DNA of 30,836 nucleotides, taken from assembly GCA_050013075.1 (NCBI GenBank), contig JBEKFZ010000050.1, forward strand, positions 1-30,836. Reading direction: 5' to 3'. This DNA comes from JBEKIK01 sp050013075 (GTDB lineage: Bacteria > Planctomycetota > Planctomycetia > Pirellulales > Thermoguttaceae). Each line of letters starts with the position of its first letter. Position 1 is the stretch's first letter. The translations under genes were made by a program, and so were the position numbers. The notes under the pieces were generated by a model. It did not search any database, was not told the DNA's origin, and saw nothing but the letters and a program-made list of their open reading frames with translations. Of the stretch, positions 7,405 to 16,200 are shown in pieces.

Positions 7405-8439
7405 ATGAAAATCGGACTTGTCGGTTACCAAGGCTCGGGCAAGAGCACGTTGTTTCACTGGCTGACGGGCGTGGCGGCGGATCCGGCCCTGTCGCACACC
7501 GGCCAAAGCGGGATGGCCTCGGTTCCGGACCCGCGATTGCAACGACTCGCCGATTTGTATCGCACCAAGAAAATCACCGTAGCGGCCATCGAAATCGTGG
7601 ATACGCCGGGCTTAAGCCGCAAACACGAGGGCAACGCGGCCCGCATGGCGATGATCCGCGAGGCCGATTGCCTGGTTTTCGTGGCGGCGGCCTTCGGCAA
7701 CACCGATCCGCTGGCCGATCTGCGCTCTTTCGATGAGGACCTGCTGCTGGCCGACATGGAAATCGTATCCGGGCGGATCCATCGCGTGCAAGAATCGCTG
7801 AAAAAACCCCTTCCCCGCCAGGAACACCAGGTTTTGGAACACGAACTAGGCGTGCTGAAAATTCTGCTGGCGGCAATGGAGTCGGGCAAGGCGTTAACCG
7901 AGATTCAGATGACCGACGAACAGCGTAAAGTGACCCGCGCTTTCCGGCTGTTTTGCGAGAAAACCCGGGTGGTGATCGTCAGTACGGCCGACGACGAACA
8001 GCATCCGCAGCGGTTTACGCAGTGGTCGACCGAGACCGTGCCGGTGCTGGCCATTCCTGCCGGTCTGGAATTGGAACTATCGAAGATGACACCCGAGGAC
8101 CGGGCCGATTTCGAAAAGGAAATGGGCCTGGTGGGGACCGACCGCGATCATCTGATCCGCACGTTACTGAAGCACTCCGGCCAGATGACGTTTTTCACGG
8201 CCGGGGAAAAAGAAGTCCGCACCTGGCTGATTCATCAGGGCGGCACTGCCATGGAGGCCGCCGACGGCATCCACACCGATCTTGCCCGGGGTTTTATCCG
8301 CGCCGAAGTAATGTCGGTCGGCGACCTGCTGCGCCTGGGCAGCGAACGCGAGATCAAGGCCCAACATCTGATGCGCCAGGAGCATAAGGATTATGTTGTC
8401 AAGGAGGATGATATTATTTTCATCAGGTTTAGCGTGTAA
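7405..8439 (+). CDS. YchF-like P-loop NTPase with C-terminal TGS/DUF933 region
   Basis: A 344-residue cytosolic nucleotide-binding protein. The P-loop is GYQGSGKST (residues 7-15) and a G3-like DTPGL follows near 67. The C-terminal third closely matches YchF: MTFFTAGEKEVRTW, IHTDLARGFIRAEV, and DYVVKEDDIIFIRF at the end. It differs from true YchF in the P-loop, which has QGSGKS instead of NVGKS, and at the base-specificity site, where STADDE stands in place of NVDE. I read it as a divergent paralogue rather than ychF itself. The start at 7405 is preferred because GGAG lies 9 bases upstream and the protein then begins MKIGLVG. A longer frame from 7330 would translate a heptamer array. YchF binds ribosomes and hydrolyses ATP; whether that holds here is open. 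Confidence 0.85.
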   Translation: MKIGLVGYQGSGKSTLFHWLTGVAADPALSHTGQSGMASVPDPRLQRLADLYRTKKITVAAIEIVDTPGLSRKHEGNAARMAMIREADCLVFVAAAFGNTDPLADLRSFDEDLLLADMEIVSGRIHRVQESLKKPLPRQEHQVLEHELGVLKILLAAMESGKALTEIQMTDEQRKVTRAFRLFCEKTRVVIVSTADDEQHPQRFTQWSTETVPVLAIPAGLELELSKMTPEDRADFEKEMGLVGTDRDHLIRTLLKHSGQMTFFTAGEKEVRTWLIHQGGTAMEAADGIHTDLARGFIRAEVMSVGDLLRLGSEREIKAQHLMRQEHKDYVVKEDDIIFIRFSV

Positions 8440-8472
8440 ATGGAGGCTACAGCCTAAAGGATATTCACGCCA

Positions 8473-9060
8473 ATGGAAATCTCGGTCATACTTGCTCATC
8501 CTGATGCAAAAAGTTTTAATCACGCTATTGCACAAACTGCCGCGGAGCGGCTTACGCAAAACGGGCATCGGCTTGTTTTGCACGATCTGTACGCGGAAGG
8601 ATTTGATCCGATTCTGCCGATTGGCGAAATTTCTGAAGACGCACACCTTCCGGAGGAAATCGCTCGCCATTGCCGGGAAATTTCCGCTGCCGATGGGATC
8701 GTTATTGTTCATCCGAACTGGTGGGGGCAGCCGCCGGCGATTTTAAAGGGCTGGGTGGACCGCGTTATCCGCCCGGGCGTGGCCTACAAATTCCTCGAAG
8801 GCGACGGAGGCGAGGGCGTGCCCGTGGGTTTGCTCAAGGCAAAGGCCGCCGTGGTCCTCAATACCTCCAACACCCCGGCCGAGCGCGAAACGGCCGCGTT
8901 CGGCGATCCCCTGGAAACCCTGTGGAAAAACTGCGTATTCGGGCTGTGCGGGGTGGAAAATTTCTATCGCGAAACGTTCGGCGTGGTAGTGACCAGCAGC
9001 GAGGGACAACGCAAACAATGGCTCGGCAGAGTGCGGGAGATCGTCGATCGGTATTTTTAA
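8473..9060 (+). CDS. Flavodoxin-fold NAD(P)H oxidoreductase (NQO1/MdaB/KefF type)
   Basis: A 195-residue soluble flavoprotein of the NAD(P)H dehydrogenase (quinone) family. The start MEISVILAHPDAKSFN is the typical first strand and FMN phosphate loop. HPNWWGQPPAILKGWVDRV (about 76-95) is the diagnostic flavin/nicotinamide contact region, followed by GVAYKF. Such enzymes make two-electron reductions of quinones or related compounds, or control potassium efflux systems (KefF); the substrate cannot be told here. The ATG at 8473 has AAAGGA about 11 bases upstream. It follows the NTPase gene by 33 bases on the same strand and may share its transcript. Confidence 0.9.
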   Translation: MEISVILAHPDAKSFNHAIAQTAAERLTQNGHRLVLHDLYAEGFDPILPIGEISEDAHLPEEIARHCREISAADGIVIVHPNWWGQPPAILKGWVDRVIRPGVAYKFLEGDGGEGVPVGLLKAKAAVVLNTSNTPAERETAAFGDPLETLWKNCVFGLCGVENFYRETFGVVVTSSEGQRKQWLGRVREIVDRYF

Positions 9061-9102
9061 ACAGATCGTCTATAGCCGCATTTCTCGGCATTATGCATGG
9101 AA

Positions 9103-9441
9103 TCAGATTGCGGCTTCGCCGCTTTCGCCAGTGCGGATGCGCACCGCGCCAGTCAGGTCGCTTATGAAGATTTTTCCATCGCCCACCTGGCCGGTCTGGG
9201 CCGAGTGAATGATGGCGTCCAGCACGGTCTGGAGTTTTTCGTCAGGTACGACCACTTCGACCTTGATTTTGGGCACGAAGTCGACTTTGTATTCCGCTCC
9301 GCGGTACATTTCGGTGTGGCCTTTTTGGCGGCCGAACCCGCGCACCTCGGTGATGGTCATGCCGATGATGCCGTTCTTCGTGAGGGCGTTCTTCACGTCC
9401 TCGGCCTTGAAATGCCGGATAATCGCTTCCACTTTCTTCAT
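9103..9441 (-). CDS. glnK: PII nitrogen regulatory protein GlnK/GlnB
   Basis: A canonical 112-residue PII signal protein. The T-loop has the uridylylation signature YRGAEY with Tyr51. The B-loop (VGDGKIF) and the C-terminal ATP-binding AVRIRTGE are intact. PII trimers sense ATP/ADP and 2-oxoglutarate; GlnK binds and closes the Amt channel when ammonium is plentiful. The gene starts 10 bases after amt ends, in the usual amtB-glnK order, which supports the GlnK assignment. AGGAG lies 8 bases upstream of the ATG. It would be expressed from the sigma-54 promoter in front of amt. Confidence 0.95.
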   Translation of the reverse strand: MKKVEAIIRHFKAEDVKNALTKNGIIGMTITEVRGFGRQKGHTEMYRGAEYKVDFVPKIKVEVVVPDEKLQTVLDAIIHSAQTGQVGDGKIFISDLTGAVRIRTGESGEAAI

Positions 9442-9451
9442 CAGTAAACTC

Positions 9452-10708
9452 CTAAATAAATATATAACCTTCTTCGTTGTGCTGGCTGAGGTCCAGGCCT
9501 TCGATCTCGGCGGCTTGGGAAACCCTAAGTCCCATCACGGCATCGAGGATTTTGAGGATAACAAACGTACCGACGACTGCCAAGCCCCAGCCGGCCGCAA
9601 CGGCGATGAACTGGGCCTTAAGCACAGAACCGCCTTCGAGCAGGCCGAGCAATTGGCCGCCTTCGATGGCCCCGGTTGCGCGGACGGCGAAAATCCCGGT
9701 GAGAATAGCGCCCAGCGTACCGGCTATTCCGTGAACGCCGAAAACGTCGAGCGAGTCGTCATAACCGAAATGCGCCTTGACCATGTTGCAGGCCGTATAG
9801 CAGGCCGCGCCTCCGGCTGCGCCGATGACCAGGGCGGGCATAAGCGTGACATAACCGGCCGCTTGGGTCACGCAAGCCAGGCCGGCCACCAGGCCCGAGC
9901 AGCAGCCCAGGACGCTCGGTTTTCCGCGATAGATCCATTCCAAGGCGGCCCAGGTAAGGCCTCCTGCCGCCGCGGCGAAATGGGTAGCGGCAAATGCGCA
10001 GGTTGCCAGCCGACCGGCACACAGGGCACTGCCTGCGTTGAATCCGAACCAGCCGACCCATAGCATCGCGGCCCCCACGGCCGTATAAGTCATGTTGTGC
10101 GGCGGTATTGGCTCGGTCCCATAGCCCAAGCGCTTGCCGAGCAACAGGGCGCAGATCAGGGCCGACACGCCCGACGAGATATGGACCACCGTTCCGCCGG
10201 CGAAATCCAGAGCGCCGCCGGCCGAAAATTCCTTGGCGTGCTGGCTGCCGTAGGTCAGGACCCCGCCGCCCCAGAGCCAATGTGCCAGCGGACAATATAT
10301 GAACGTGCCCCACAGAATCATGAACACGATCATGGTGCTGAACTTCATGCGTTCGGCAAATGCCCCGCAGATCAAGGCCGGCGTAATAATGAAGAACATA
10401 CCCTGGAACAGCATGTGGGTCATCACCGGGATCGTCAGTTTGGGGAATAGAGCCAGTTGCGATCCTTTTTCCGTCCACGAGGCATCGACTCCGTGCATGA
10501 ACAGGTAGCGGGTGCCGCCGATCCACGGCCCTTCGCCGCCGAATACCAGCGAGTAGCCATACAAGGCCCAAAGAAAGGTCATAAGACACATCAGGAAAAT
10601 ACATTGCATCATGACGCTCAGCACATTCTTGCGGCGGACCAGTCCGCAATAGAATAGCGCCAATCCCGGGGCCGTCATCATCAGCACCAAGGCCGAGGAG
10701 GTGAGCAC
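9452..10708 (-). CDS. amt: Ammonium transporter Amt, main reading frame (frameshifted gene)
   Basis: This frame holds almost the whole Amt/Mep/Rh channel (418 residues, 11 membrane helices expected). It conducts ammonium through the inner membrane. The two pore histidine regions are present: GGTVVHISSGVSALI and FGVHGIAGTLGAI. FAERMKFST and WFGFNAGSAL are also typical. Translation from the GTG at 10708 would begin inside the first membrane helix. The missing start and signal peptide are encoded just upstream in another frame (10887-10718). One extra A in the A-run at 10716-10719 would join the two parts and give the family's usual AWVLTSSALVLMM. The gene is therefore either inactivated by a deletion or carries a sequencing/assembly error. 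Confidence 0.9.
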   Translation of the reverse strand: MLTSSALVLMMTAPGLALFYCGLVRRKNVLSVMMQCIFLMCLMTFLWALYGYSLVFGGEGPWIGGTRYLFMHGVDASWTEKGSQLALFPKLTIPVMTHMLFQGMFFIITPALICGAFAERMKFSTMIVFMILWGTFIYCPLAHWLWGGGVLTYGSQHAKEFSAGGALDFAGGTVVHISSGVSALICALLLGKRLGYGTEPIPPHNMTYTAVGAAMLWVGWFGFNAGSALCAGRLATCAFAATHFAAAAGGLTWAALEWIYRGKPSVLGCCSGLVAGLACVTQAAGYVTLMPALVIGAAGGAACYTACNMVKAHFGYDDSLDVFGVHGIAGTLGAILTGIFAVRATGAIEGGQLLGLLEGGSVLKAQFIAVAAGWGLAVVGTFVILKILDAVMGLRVSQAAEIEGLDLSQHNEEGYIFI

Positions 10709-10887
10709 CCAGGCGTTTTATCGGCAGGATTGAACTTGTCTACGTCGGCCGAGTCCTTGGGGGCCTGAATAACGGTGATCTGATCGCCCGGCGATTGGGC
10801 CTGGGCCGGCGAAATCCAGCAAAACCACGCGACAATTAAAAACAGGCCCGCGCTTACATAGCGCCTAAAGTCTCTACGGCTTATCAT
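10681..10887 (-). pseudogene. amt: N-terminal part of Amt with signal peptide, out of frame with the body
   Basis: The frame starts at an ATG at 10887 and encodes MISRRDF, then a hydrophobic stretch ending in an AQA-like cleavage site, then a linker to NPADK. Up to about 10718 it is a plausible Amt signal peptide; many Amt proteins carry one. Past that point the residues (TPGCSPPRPWC) are nonsense and end at a stop, while the real continuation is in the overlapping frame of the main amt feature. The sigma-54 promoter lies upstream of this start, supporting 10887 as the true gene start. Confidence 0.8.
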
Positions 10888-10979
10888 TATAGAAGTACCT
10901 CACCAGCTAAATGACATAGGAGCATTAATGCAAGGTTTTATGGCCTTGTAATGCAAATGAGTAAAATTGAACTATAGTA

Positions 10980-10995
10980 AGCAAATAGTGTGCCA
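10980..10995 (-). promoter_or_regulatory. Sigma-54 promoter of amt-glnK
   Basis: Read on the minus strand, the site is TGGCACACTATTTGCT. It matches TGGCACGNNNNTTGCW at every fixed position but one, with GG and GC exactly 10 bases apart. Transcription would begin near 10969, leaving a leader of about 80 bases before the amt ATG at 10887. Sigma-54 control of amt-glnK under nitrogen limitation is well established in proteobacteria. Confidence 0.85.
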
Positions 10996-11152
10996 TAGAA
11001 ATAAGCAGGATTGGATGAGAAATCTTAAGACTCTCTGCGACAAGACGTTATTGCTGATCGTGCAGAGAAAAAAGACATTTTTTTGACAGACTACTCAGCC
11101 GTTTGCCTATTTTCTGTGCAGGCGAATGACTTGAAGCGGGCAAATTTGTCAC

Positions 11153-11174
11153 TGCACGTCATCTCCAAGGTGCA
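11153..11174. promoter_or_regulatory. Possible upstream activator site for the amt promoter
   Basis: TGCAC (11153-11157) and GTGCA (11170-11174) form an inverted pair with 12 bases between them. The NtrC half-site sequence is right but the classic spacing is 7. The same stretch also reads as a direct repeat: TGCACGTCAT at 11153 and TGCATGTCAT at 11171. It lies about 190 bases upstream of the expected start, a normal enhancer distance. Confidence 0.35.
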
Positions 11175-11218
11175 TGTCATCAATCGCTCAGCTTGAGCTG
11201 CCAAAGGCAGAACGATAA

Positions 11219-12211
11219 TTACGCTTTCTGTGCGTTTTCGCCGCCTTTGCCGTAGAGATTCCCTTCGCGGAATGCCGCCGCCATGGCCAGGGGGACTTGG
11301 GCCTCGGCAAGGACGACTTGGGCGCGGTTGCGGGCAACGGCGGCCTTCATTTCCTGTTCGCGGGCAATGGCGAATGCGCGGCGCTCTTCGGCCTTGGCCC
11401 GGGCAACGCGGGTGTCGGCCTCGGCCTGATCGGCCTGCAACCGGGCGCCGATGTTCTCGCCGACGTCGATGTCGGCGATGTCGATGGACACGATCTCGAA
11501 AGAGGTTTGGGCGTCCAGCCCGCGGTTCAAGACGGCCTTGGAGATTTTGTCCGGGTTTTCCATCACATCCAAATGGCTGTTCGCGGAGCCGATGGCGGTG
11601 ATGATGCCTTCGCCAACTCGGGCGATGATCGTTTCCTCGGTTGCCCCGCCGATAAGCTGCGGGATATTGGTTCGCACGGTCACGCGGGCTCGGACTTTGA
11701 GTTCCACGCCGTTTTTGGCGATCGCGCTTAGGGTGGATTTTTGCGTGCGTTTTGGGTCCGGGCAGTCGATCACTTTGGGATTGACGCTGGTTTGCACGGC
11801 GTCGATCACGTCGCGTCCGGCCAGGTCGATGGCCGCGGCCCGATCGAAATCCAGATCGATGTCGGCCCGATGGGCGGCGATGATCGAGCGGATAACCGGC
11901 AACACGTTTCCGCCGGCGAGATAGTGGGCTTCTAGCCGCCGGGTGGTTATACCGGATTCAGGTTCGGATCCGATGCCGGACTGCATGGCCATGATCTTGC
12001 CTTGGACGATCAATCTGGAGTTGACGCGGCGAAAACTCATGCCGATAAGGCTCCACAGTGTGACATCGGCGCTGGACATGTACGCCTGGAACCACAGTCC
12101 GCCGTAGTTCAGAATGACCAAAAGCCCGATTGCCCCGAAGACGAGCAATATGCCCAAACCAAATATCGTGGGCACAGTTAGAGCCAGAAGAGCAGGAAAA
12201 GCTTGGAACAT
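11219..12211 (-). CDS. floA: Flotillin-like protein FloA
   Basis: A 330-residue SPFH/flotillin protein of the FloA (YqfA, UPF0365) family. The hydrophobic N-terminus (about 10-38) forms a membrane hairpin or anchor. The SPFH-type core follows (LEAHYLAGGNVLPVIRSII, then ARVTVRTNIPQLIGGATEETI). A long Ala/Glu/Arg-rich coiled coil (about 245-310) precedes the tail with MAAAFREGNLYG, a FloA hallmark. FloA builds membrane microdomains that gather signalling and secretion proteins. The ATG has GGAGG 5 bases upstream. It stands alone, more than 240 bases from the genes on either side. Confidence 0.93.
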   Translation of the reverse strand: MFQAFPALLALTVPTIFGLGILLVFGAIGLLVILNYGGLWFQAYMSSADVTLWSLIGMSFRRVNSRLIVQGKIMAMQSGIGSEPESGITTRRLEAHYLAGGNVLPVIRSIIAAHRADIDLDFDRAAAIDLAGRDVIDAVQTSVNPKVIDCPDPKRTQKSTLSAIAKNGVELKVRARVTVRTNIPQLIGGATEETIIARVGEGIITAIGSANSHLDVMENPDKISKAVLNRGLDAQTSFEIVSIDIADIDVGENIGARLQADQAEADTRVARAKAEERRAFAIAREQEMKAAVARNRAQVVLAEAQVPLAMAAAFREGNLYGKGGENAQKA

Positions 12212-12247
12212 GGCAACCTCCGGATGGCTGGACTTTTATGTCAATAC

Positions 12248-12279
12248 ATATCAAAGCAATTAATATATATCAGAGCAAT
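12248..12279. promoter_or_regulatory. Direct repeat upstream of floA
   Basis: ATATCAAAGCAAT (12248-12260) and ATATCAGAGCAAT (12267-12279) repeat with a 19-base step, 37-68 bases upstream of the floA start. This could be a tandem regulator site; no family is recognised. Confidence 0.35.
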
Positions 12280-12393
12280 ACTTTGATTTTTGTCTAGTAC
12301 CCCACCCAATGAGCGGGTAATACCAATTTTAATTCAAACCTGCGTTTAGACACATGTTTGAGTTAGCAATTATTTCAGGAAAACGGCATTTTG

Positions 12394-12435
12394 TTGGCTT
12401 ATCGCGAAACCGCAAGCGGTTTATAAGATGGCCAA
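12394..12435 (-). terminator. Hairpin after the MBL-fold hydrolase gene
   Basis: The inner stem AAACCG/CGGTTT (12407-12412 with 12417-12422) is extended by CTTAT/ATAAG and TTGGC/GCCAA across short bulges. It lies 27 bases beyond the minus-strand stop codon of the hydrolase. No clean T-run follows. Confidence 0.45.
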
Positions 12436-12461
12436 CGTGTGAAACCAAGTCGGATGAGGCA

Positions 12462-13199
12462 CTAGAACTCCACTTCCATTAGATCTTCGCCCATTTCGAC
12501 GCGGGGGAAGATTTTTTGGACGGTGGAAAGGTCGGCGGGGTAATCGGCCTCAAGCAGCGGGTTGATGTGGGTGAGGATCAAACGGCCGACGCCGGCCGCC
12601 CGGGCGACCTTGGCCGCCGGAGTGATGCAACTGTGGCCGTATTTTACCGCCAGATCGGCGCGACTATCGGGATAAAAACACTCGTGAACCAGAAGATTCA
12701 CGCCGCGGATTTTATCCACGTAATCGGCGTCCGCGGCGGCGGTGGTGTCGGTTATGTAAGCCATGCTACGGCCGGGCCAATCGAGCCGGAAACCGAGTGA
12801 TCCGCCGGGATGGTCCAAAGGGAAATGCGTCAGACGCCCGCCGTCGGCCAGCGGCGTTTCTTCGGCCAAAGGTTTTACATCGAAAGACGGCCGGACGGAC
12901 AAGTCGTGATAAAAAAGATGTTTTTCAATTGCGTATAGTTTCTCGGGCGTGCCGTGGACGGTCACTCTGCTTAGGGGATGCTCCCACATGACGCTGAACA
13001 GATAGGATAAACCAATGACGTGATCCAGGTGTGCATGAGTAATGAAAATATCCAATTCGTCGGTTTGTAGATATCTGCCCAGCCGATACATCCCAGTCCC
13101 GGCATCCAAAACCACTCCGCACGAGGGAATCACCAGGCACGGCGTATGCCGCCGATCGCTGGGATGATATCCGGAGGTGCCCAGGAGGATGAGTTTCAT
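12462..13199 (-). CDS. MBL-fold metallo-hydrolase, RNase Z-like
   Basis: A 245-residue metallo-beta-lactamase-fold enzyme. The metal motif is THAHLDH (His55, His57, Asp59, His60). The N-terminus LLGTSGYHPSDRRHT resembles the LGTGG..PT.RR start of the ElaC/RNase Z group. TDTT (near 150) and HECF follow, and THINP near residue 211 is the later metal histidine. RNase Z matures the 3' ends of tRNA, but this protein is short and lacks a clear exosite arm. Another MBL hydrolase role is therefore equally possible. It begins 6 bases after the AsmA-like gene, with AGGGG before its ATG overlapping that gene's end, so the two are probably translated from one mRNA. Confidence 0.85.
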   Translation of the reverse strand: MKLILLGTSGYHPSDRRHTPCLVIPSCGVVLDAGTGMYRLGRYLQTDELDIFITHAHLDHVIGLSYLFSVMWEHPLSRVTVHGTPEKLYAIEKHLFYHDLSVRPSFDVKPLAEETPLADGGRLTHFPLDHPGGSLGFRLDWPGRSMAYITDTTAAADADYVDKIRGVNLLVHECFYPDSRADLAVKYGHSCITPAAKVARAAGVGRLILTHINPLLEADYPADLSTVQKIFPRVEMGEDLMEVEF

Positions 13200-13205
13200 A
13201 AGCCC

Positions 13206-16200
13206 CTATTTCTGCTGTTTAAACAACTGGTCCAGGCCTTTGTTTAGTCCGTCTTCCAACATATTTTTGGCGGCATTTTTGATGAATTGTCGGCTGAGTT
13301 GATCCATTACGGCCCGGTCGAGTTGCGGTTTTTGCAGCGTTCCGGCGATGGGGATGCGGATGGTTTGATTTTTCAAGCTTGCAGCCAGGGGATTATTTTC
13401 CAGCCACTTGGGCGGCACCGGCATTTCGGTCATGATCGCCAGCGTCTGGTCCAAGCCCACCGACCCGTAGGTGCGAATCGTGAAATCTGGGAAGATCAAC
13501 TCCAAGTCCTTATGATATATGCGGCCGTTTGCCATTTGGAAGGGCACGACGCCTTCGCGGCGGAGTTTGGCCGGAGTCTCGCGGCCCATCAGGACCGCAA
13601 GTTCGCGTATCAACGGGCCCGGGCCGATCTCTATCGAATGGATTATGAACCGTCCGGCAAATTCGCCCTTGGCCGGATCGCTGAGCGGAATGCGGCAGCC
13701 TTCCATGTCGATGGAAAAAGACCCTTGGGCCGAGGTTACATCGGCCAGCACCGGAGCGATGAATTTAAGGAAGAATGCGCACATGCGGGGATTGATTTGC
13801 ACCTGACGCACCAACGGGCCGGGCGGCAGGGTGAGTTCCATCGGCTGGGGCGATAGCCGCACCTTCGGCGCCAAGTACACTTTCCCTTGACTGACGGCCA
13901 ACTCCGCGGGTTCGATTCGCAAAACGCCGTCGGCCAGCACGGGCTTTATCTCGCCCGGGGCGACTTGGAAACCGTACACGTCGGCCGAATCCCATTTTAG
14001 TCCGGCATTGGCCGATCCGGCGGTCAAGGTGAGCGGACCGCGCCACGACGCCCCGGAAGCCTCGCGTCCGACAAAGCGGATGTTCTGACCCAAGTATGGG
14101 CGCAGCAGGCCGCAAAGCCGATCCAAATCGTAATTAAATTGCCCGTTAAAATCGGCTTGTGGGGAAGAAGACAAAGAGGATGGAGGGGAAGATGGGGGCG
14201 GGCCCCTTTTGTCAGTGTCTTTTTCCAAGCCGGATTGTGTGTACCGGCCCGCGACTGCGGCGGCGAGGAAGCTGGAGGCGATTTGCGCTTGTTCGAGCCG
14301 GATGGTTCCGGTCTTGTTTTCGTAATCGCCGCGGGCGGAAAGGCGGATTAGCGGTTCTTGGAATTTTCCGCCGGACGAATCGGCCACGGCCAGGTTGTTT
14401 ACATCGGCGGCGGCTTCGATTTTCACTAGATCGGCGGCTTGCTTGAATTGCAGGTTGCCGACGAATTGTCCGCCCATGGCCCAGGTGGGCTGTTTTGCGT
14501 GATCGACGAACCATTGGCTCAGGCGTCCTAGGTCGCCCTGATATTTGACCGTGCCGCTGATTTCAAACGGTCCGTTTTGCGGCATGGTCATGAGGAAATT
14601 GTCGGCCTGAACCGCCAGGCTGGTAGTAGCCAAGGCGGCGGGGGCGAGTTGCAAGCGATATTGCCGCTGGTCCCACGATCCGGCCGCGGTAAGTTCGAGT
14701 TCCGGTTCCTGCATATTTATGTAGGGCGATGTCAAGGCAAACTGCGTGGCGTGGATTTTTGCCTGGCCGATGTTTACGCCGTCTTTTGACACCGTTGCCT
14801 GAACGTCGAGATCGACCGCGCCCGACAAGCGCCAATTCGAAAGGGGTAAAAACGATGCCGCTCGGGCGGTCCAATTCCGCAATTGGCCTTGCATCAACAC
14901 GCGGACCGGCCAGATGCCGCCCTGCTTCATATCGGCGACCGGTTGCAGCAACTGCGCCGTCAGCCGATCATCGCCGGCCTGGATGTTGACCGCGGCGGCG
15001 TCCAGCCGGGTGTCGGCCGTTGCGTCGGTTTTACCTTTGGCCGAGCAATACAAGAGCAGATTTTCCTCTCGCCAGGGCTGCTTATCGGGCAGAACAACTT
15101 GAAGGTTGTGGAGTTGCAGTTCGGCGTCGGCGGTGAATTGCCGCTGCGGATCACGCCGCCAATTAACGTTGCCAAAACCGTCGCCGGCAAGTTGCACATT
15201 CTCCAGATCGATGAATTTTCCCAACTGGTCGCCAAGTTCCTTGAGATTCAGACTTAGCGAGGCGGCCAAGTTGTCGGACGTGCCGGCGGCGTGGATCTTA
15301 AGGAAATCGGATTCGCATTGCAGGCTATCGACTACGGGCCCCTGTGCCGTGTCGTGCGCGTCCAGCATCAAGGTGATCGGGTTTGGCCAGGCGAATTGAC
15401 GGCCGTTTTCCGTTGCCACGAGATTTCCGGCGGCAATCTGCCCGTGCAAGACCGCGCCGTTTTGACCGTCGGCAGTTGGCTGCTGTTTGAGAGATAAAGC
15501 AAGTTGCACTTGGCCGGAGGTGATTTGTGTTTCCTTGCGGATGTGGAGCGTGTTGGGAAGCATTGCCGCCAGTCTGGCAATATCCACGTTTCCAGCTAAC
15601 TCGCACTGATTCATGTTGCCGGATACGGAGAAATTGCCCAAATCGCACTGGACTGTCGTTTTTCCGATATCAAAACCAGCGGTCAAAATGCTGATTTCCC
15701 CGCCTGCGCGGAATTGTGTCAATTGCACGCAATCGGTTTTCAGCATCTCGGCGGCAAATAAAAACTGGTCTGCGGAGAGGTCGTACTGGACGGCTGTTTT
15801 TTCTTTGGCCTCTTCGCCGCCCCAAACGGCGTGAATTTTGCAATTCAACCGGCCGTCGAGCCTGGCGTGTGTCAAATATCGGGCGACAAACGATTGGGCC
15901 GCCGCCAGCGGCAGATTTTCGGACTGCACCGCTATGTTGCCGGAAGCTTTCGATTTGTCGTCCGGCGAAGATATGATAGACACGTCGGCGGCAAGTTTGC
16001 CCGGCTGCCGGGCGTCGGCCACTTCGGCCGATGCTTTCAGGGTCATTGCTTGCGCGGCATCAGAGGGCATGTTGAAGTCCGCATTGACCTTATCGATCCG
16101 CCAACTTTGCTTTGTGGATTGGTCGATGATTGTTACCGTGCCATCGGCGACCGCCAGATCAATCGCCACGTTTGCGGACGACTTTTTTTCCGGAGTTTCG

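Noticed and set aside
10716..10719. Programmed -1 frameshift in amt
   Set aside because: The site is T AAA ACG, not an X XXY YYZ slippery heptamer, and a -1 slip would place lysine tRNA on TAA. A lost base is simpler.
10929..10945. Second sigma-54 site closer to amt
   Set aside because: GG and GC are 12 bases apart instead of 10.
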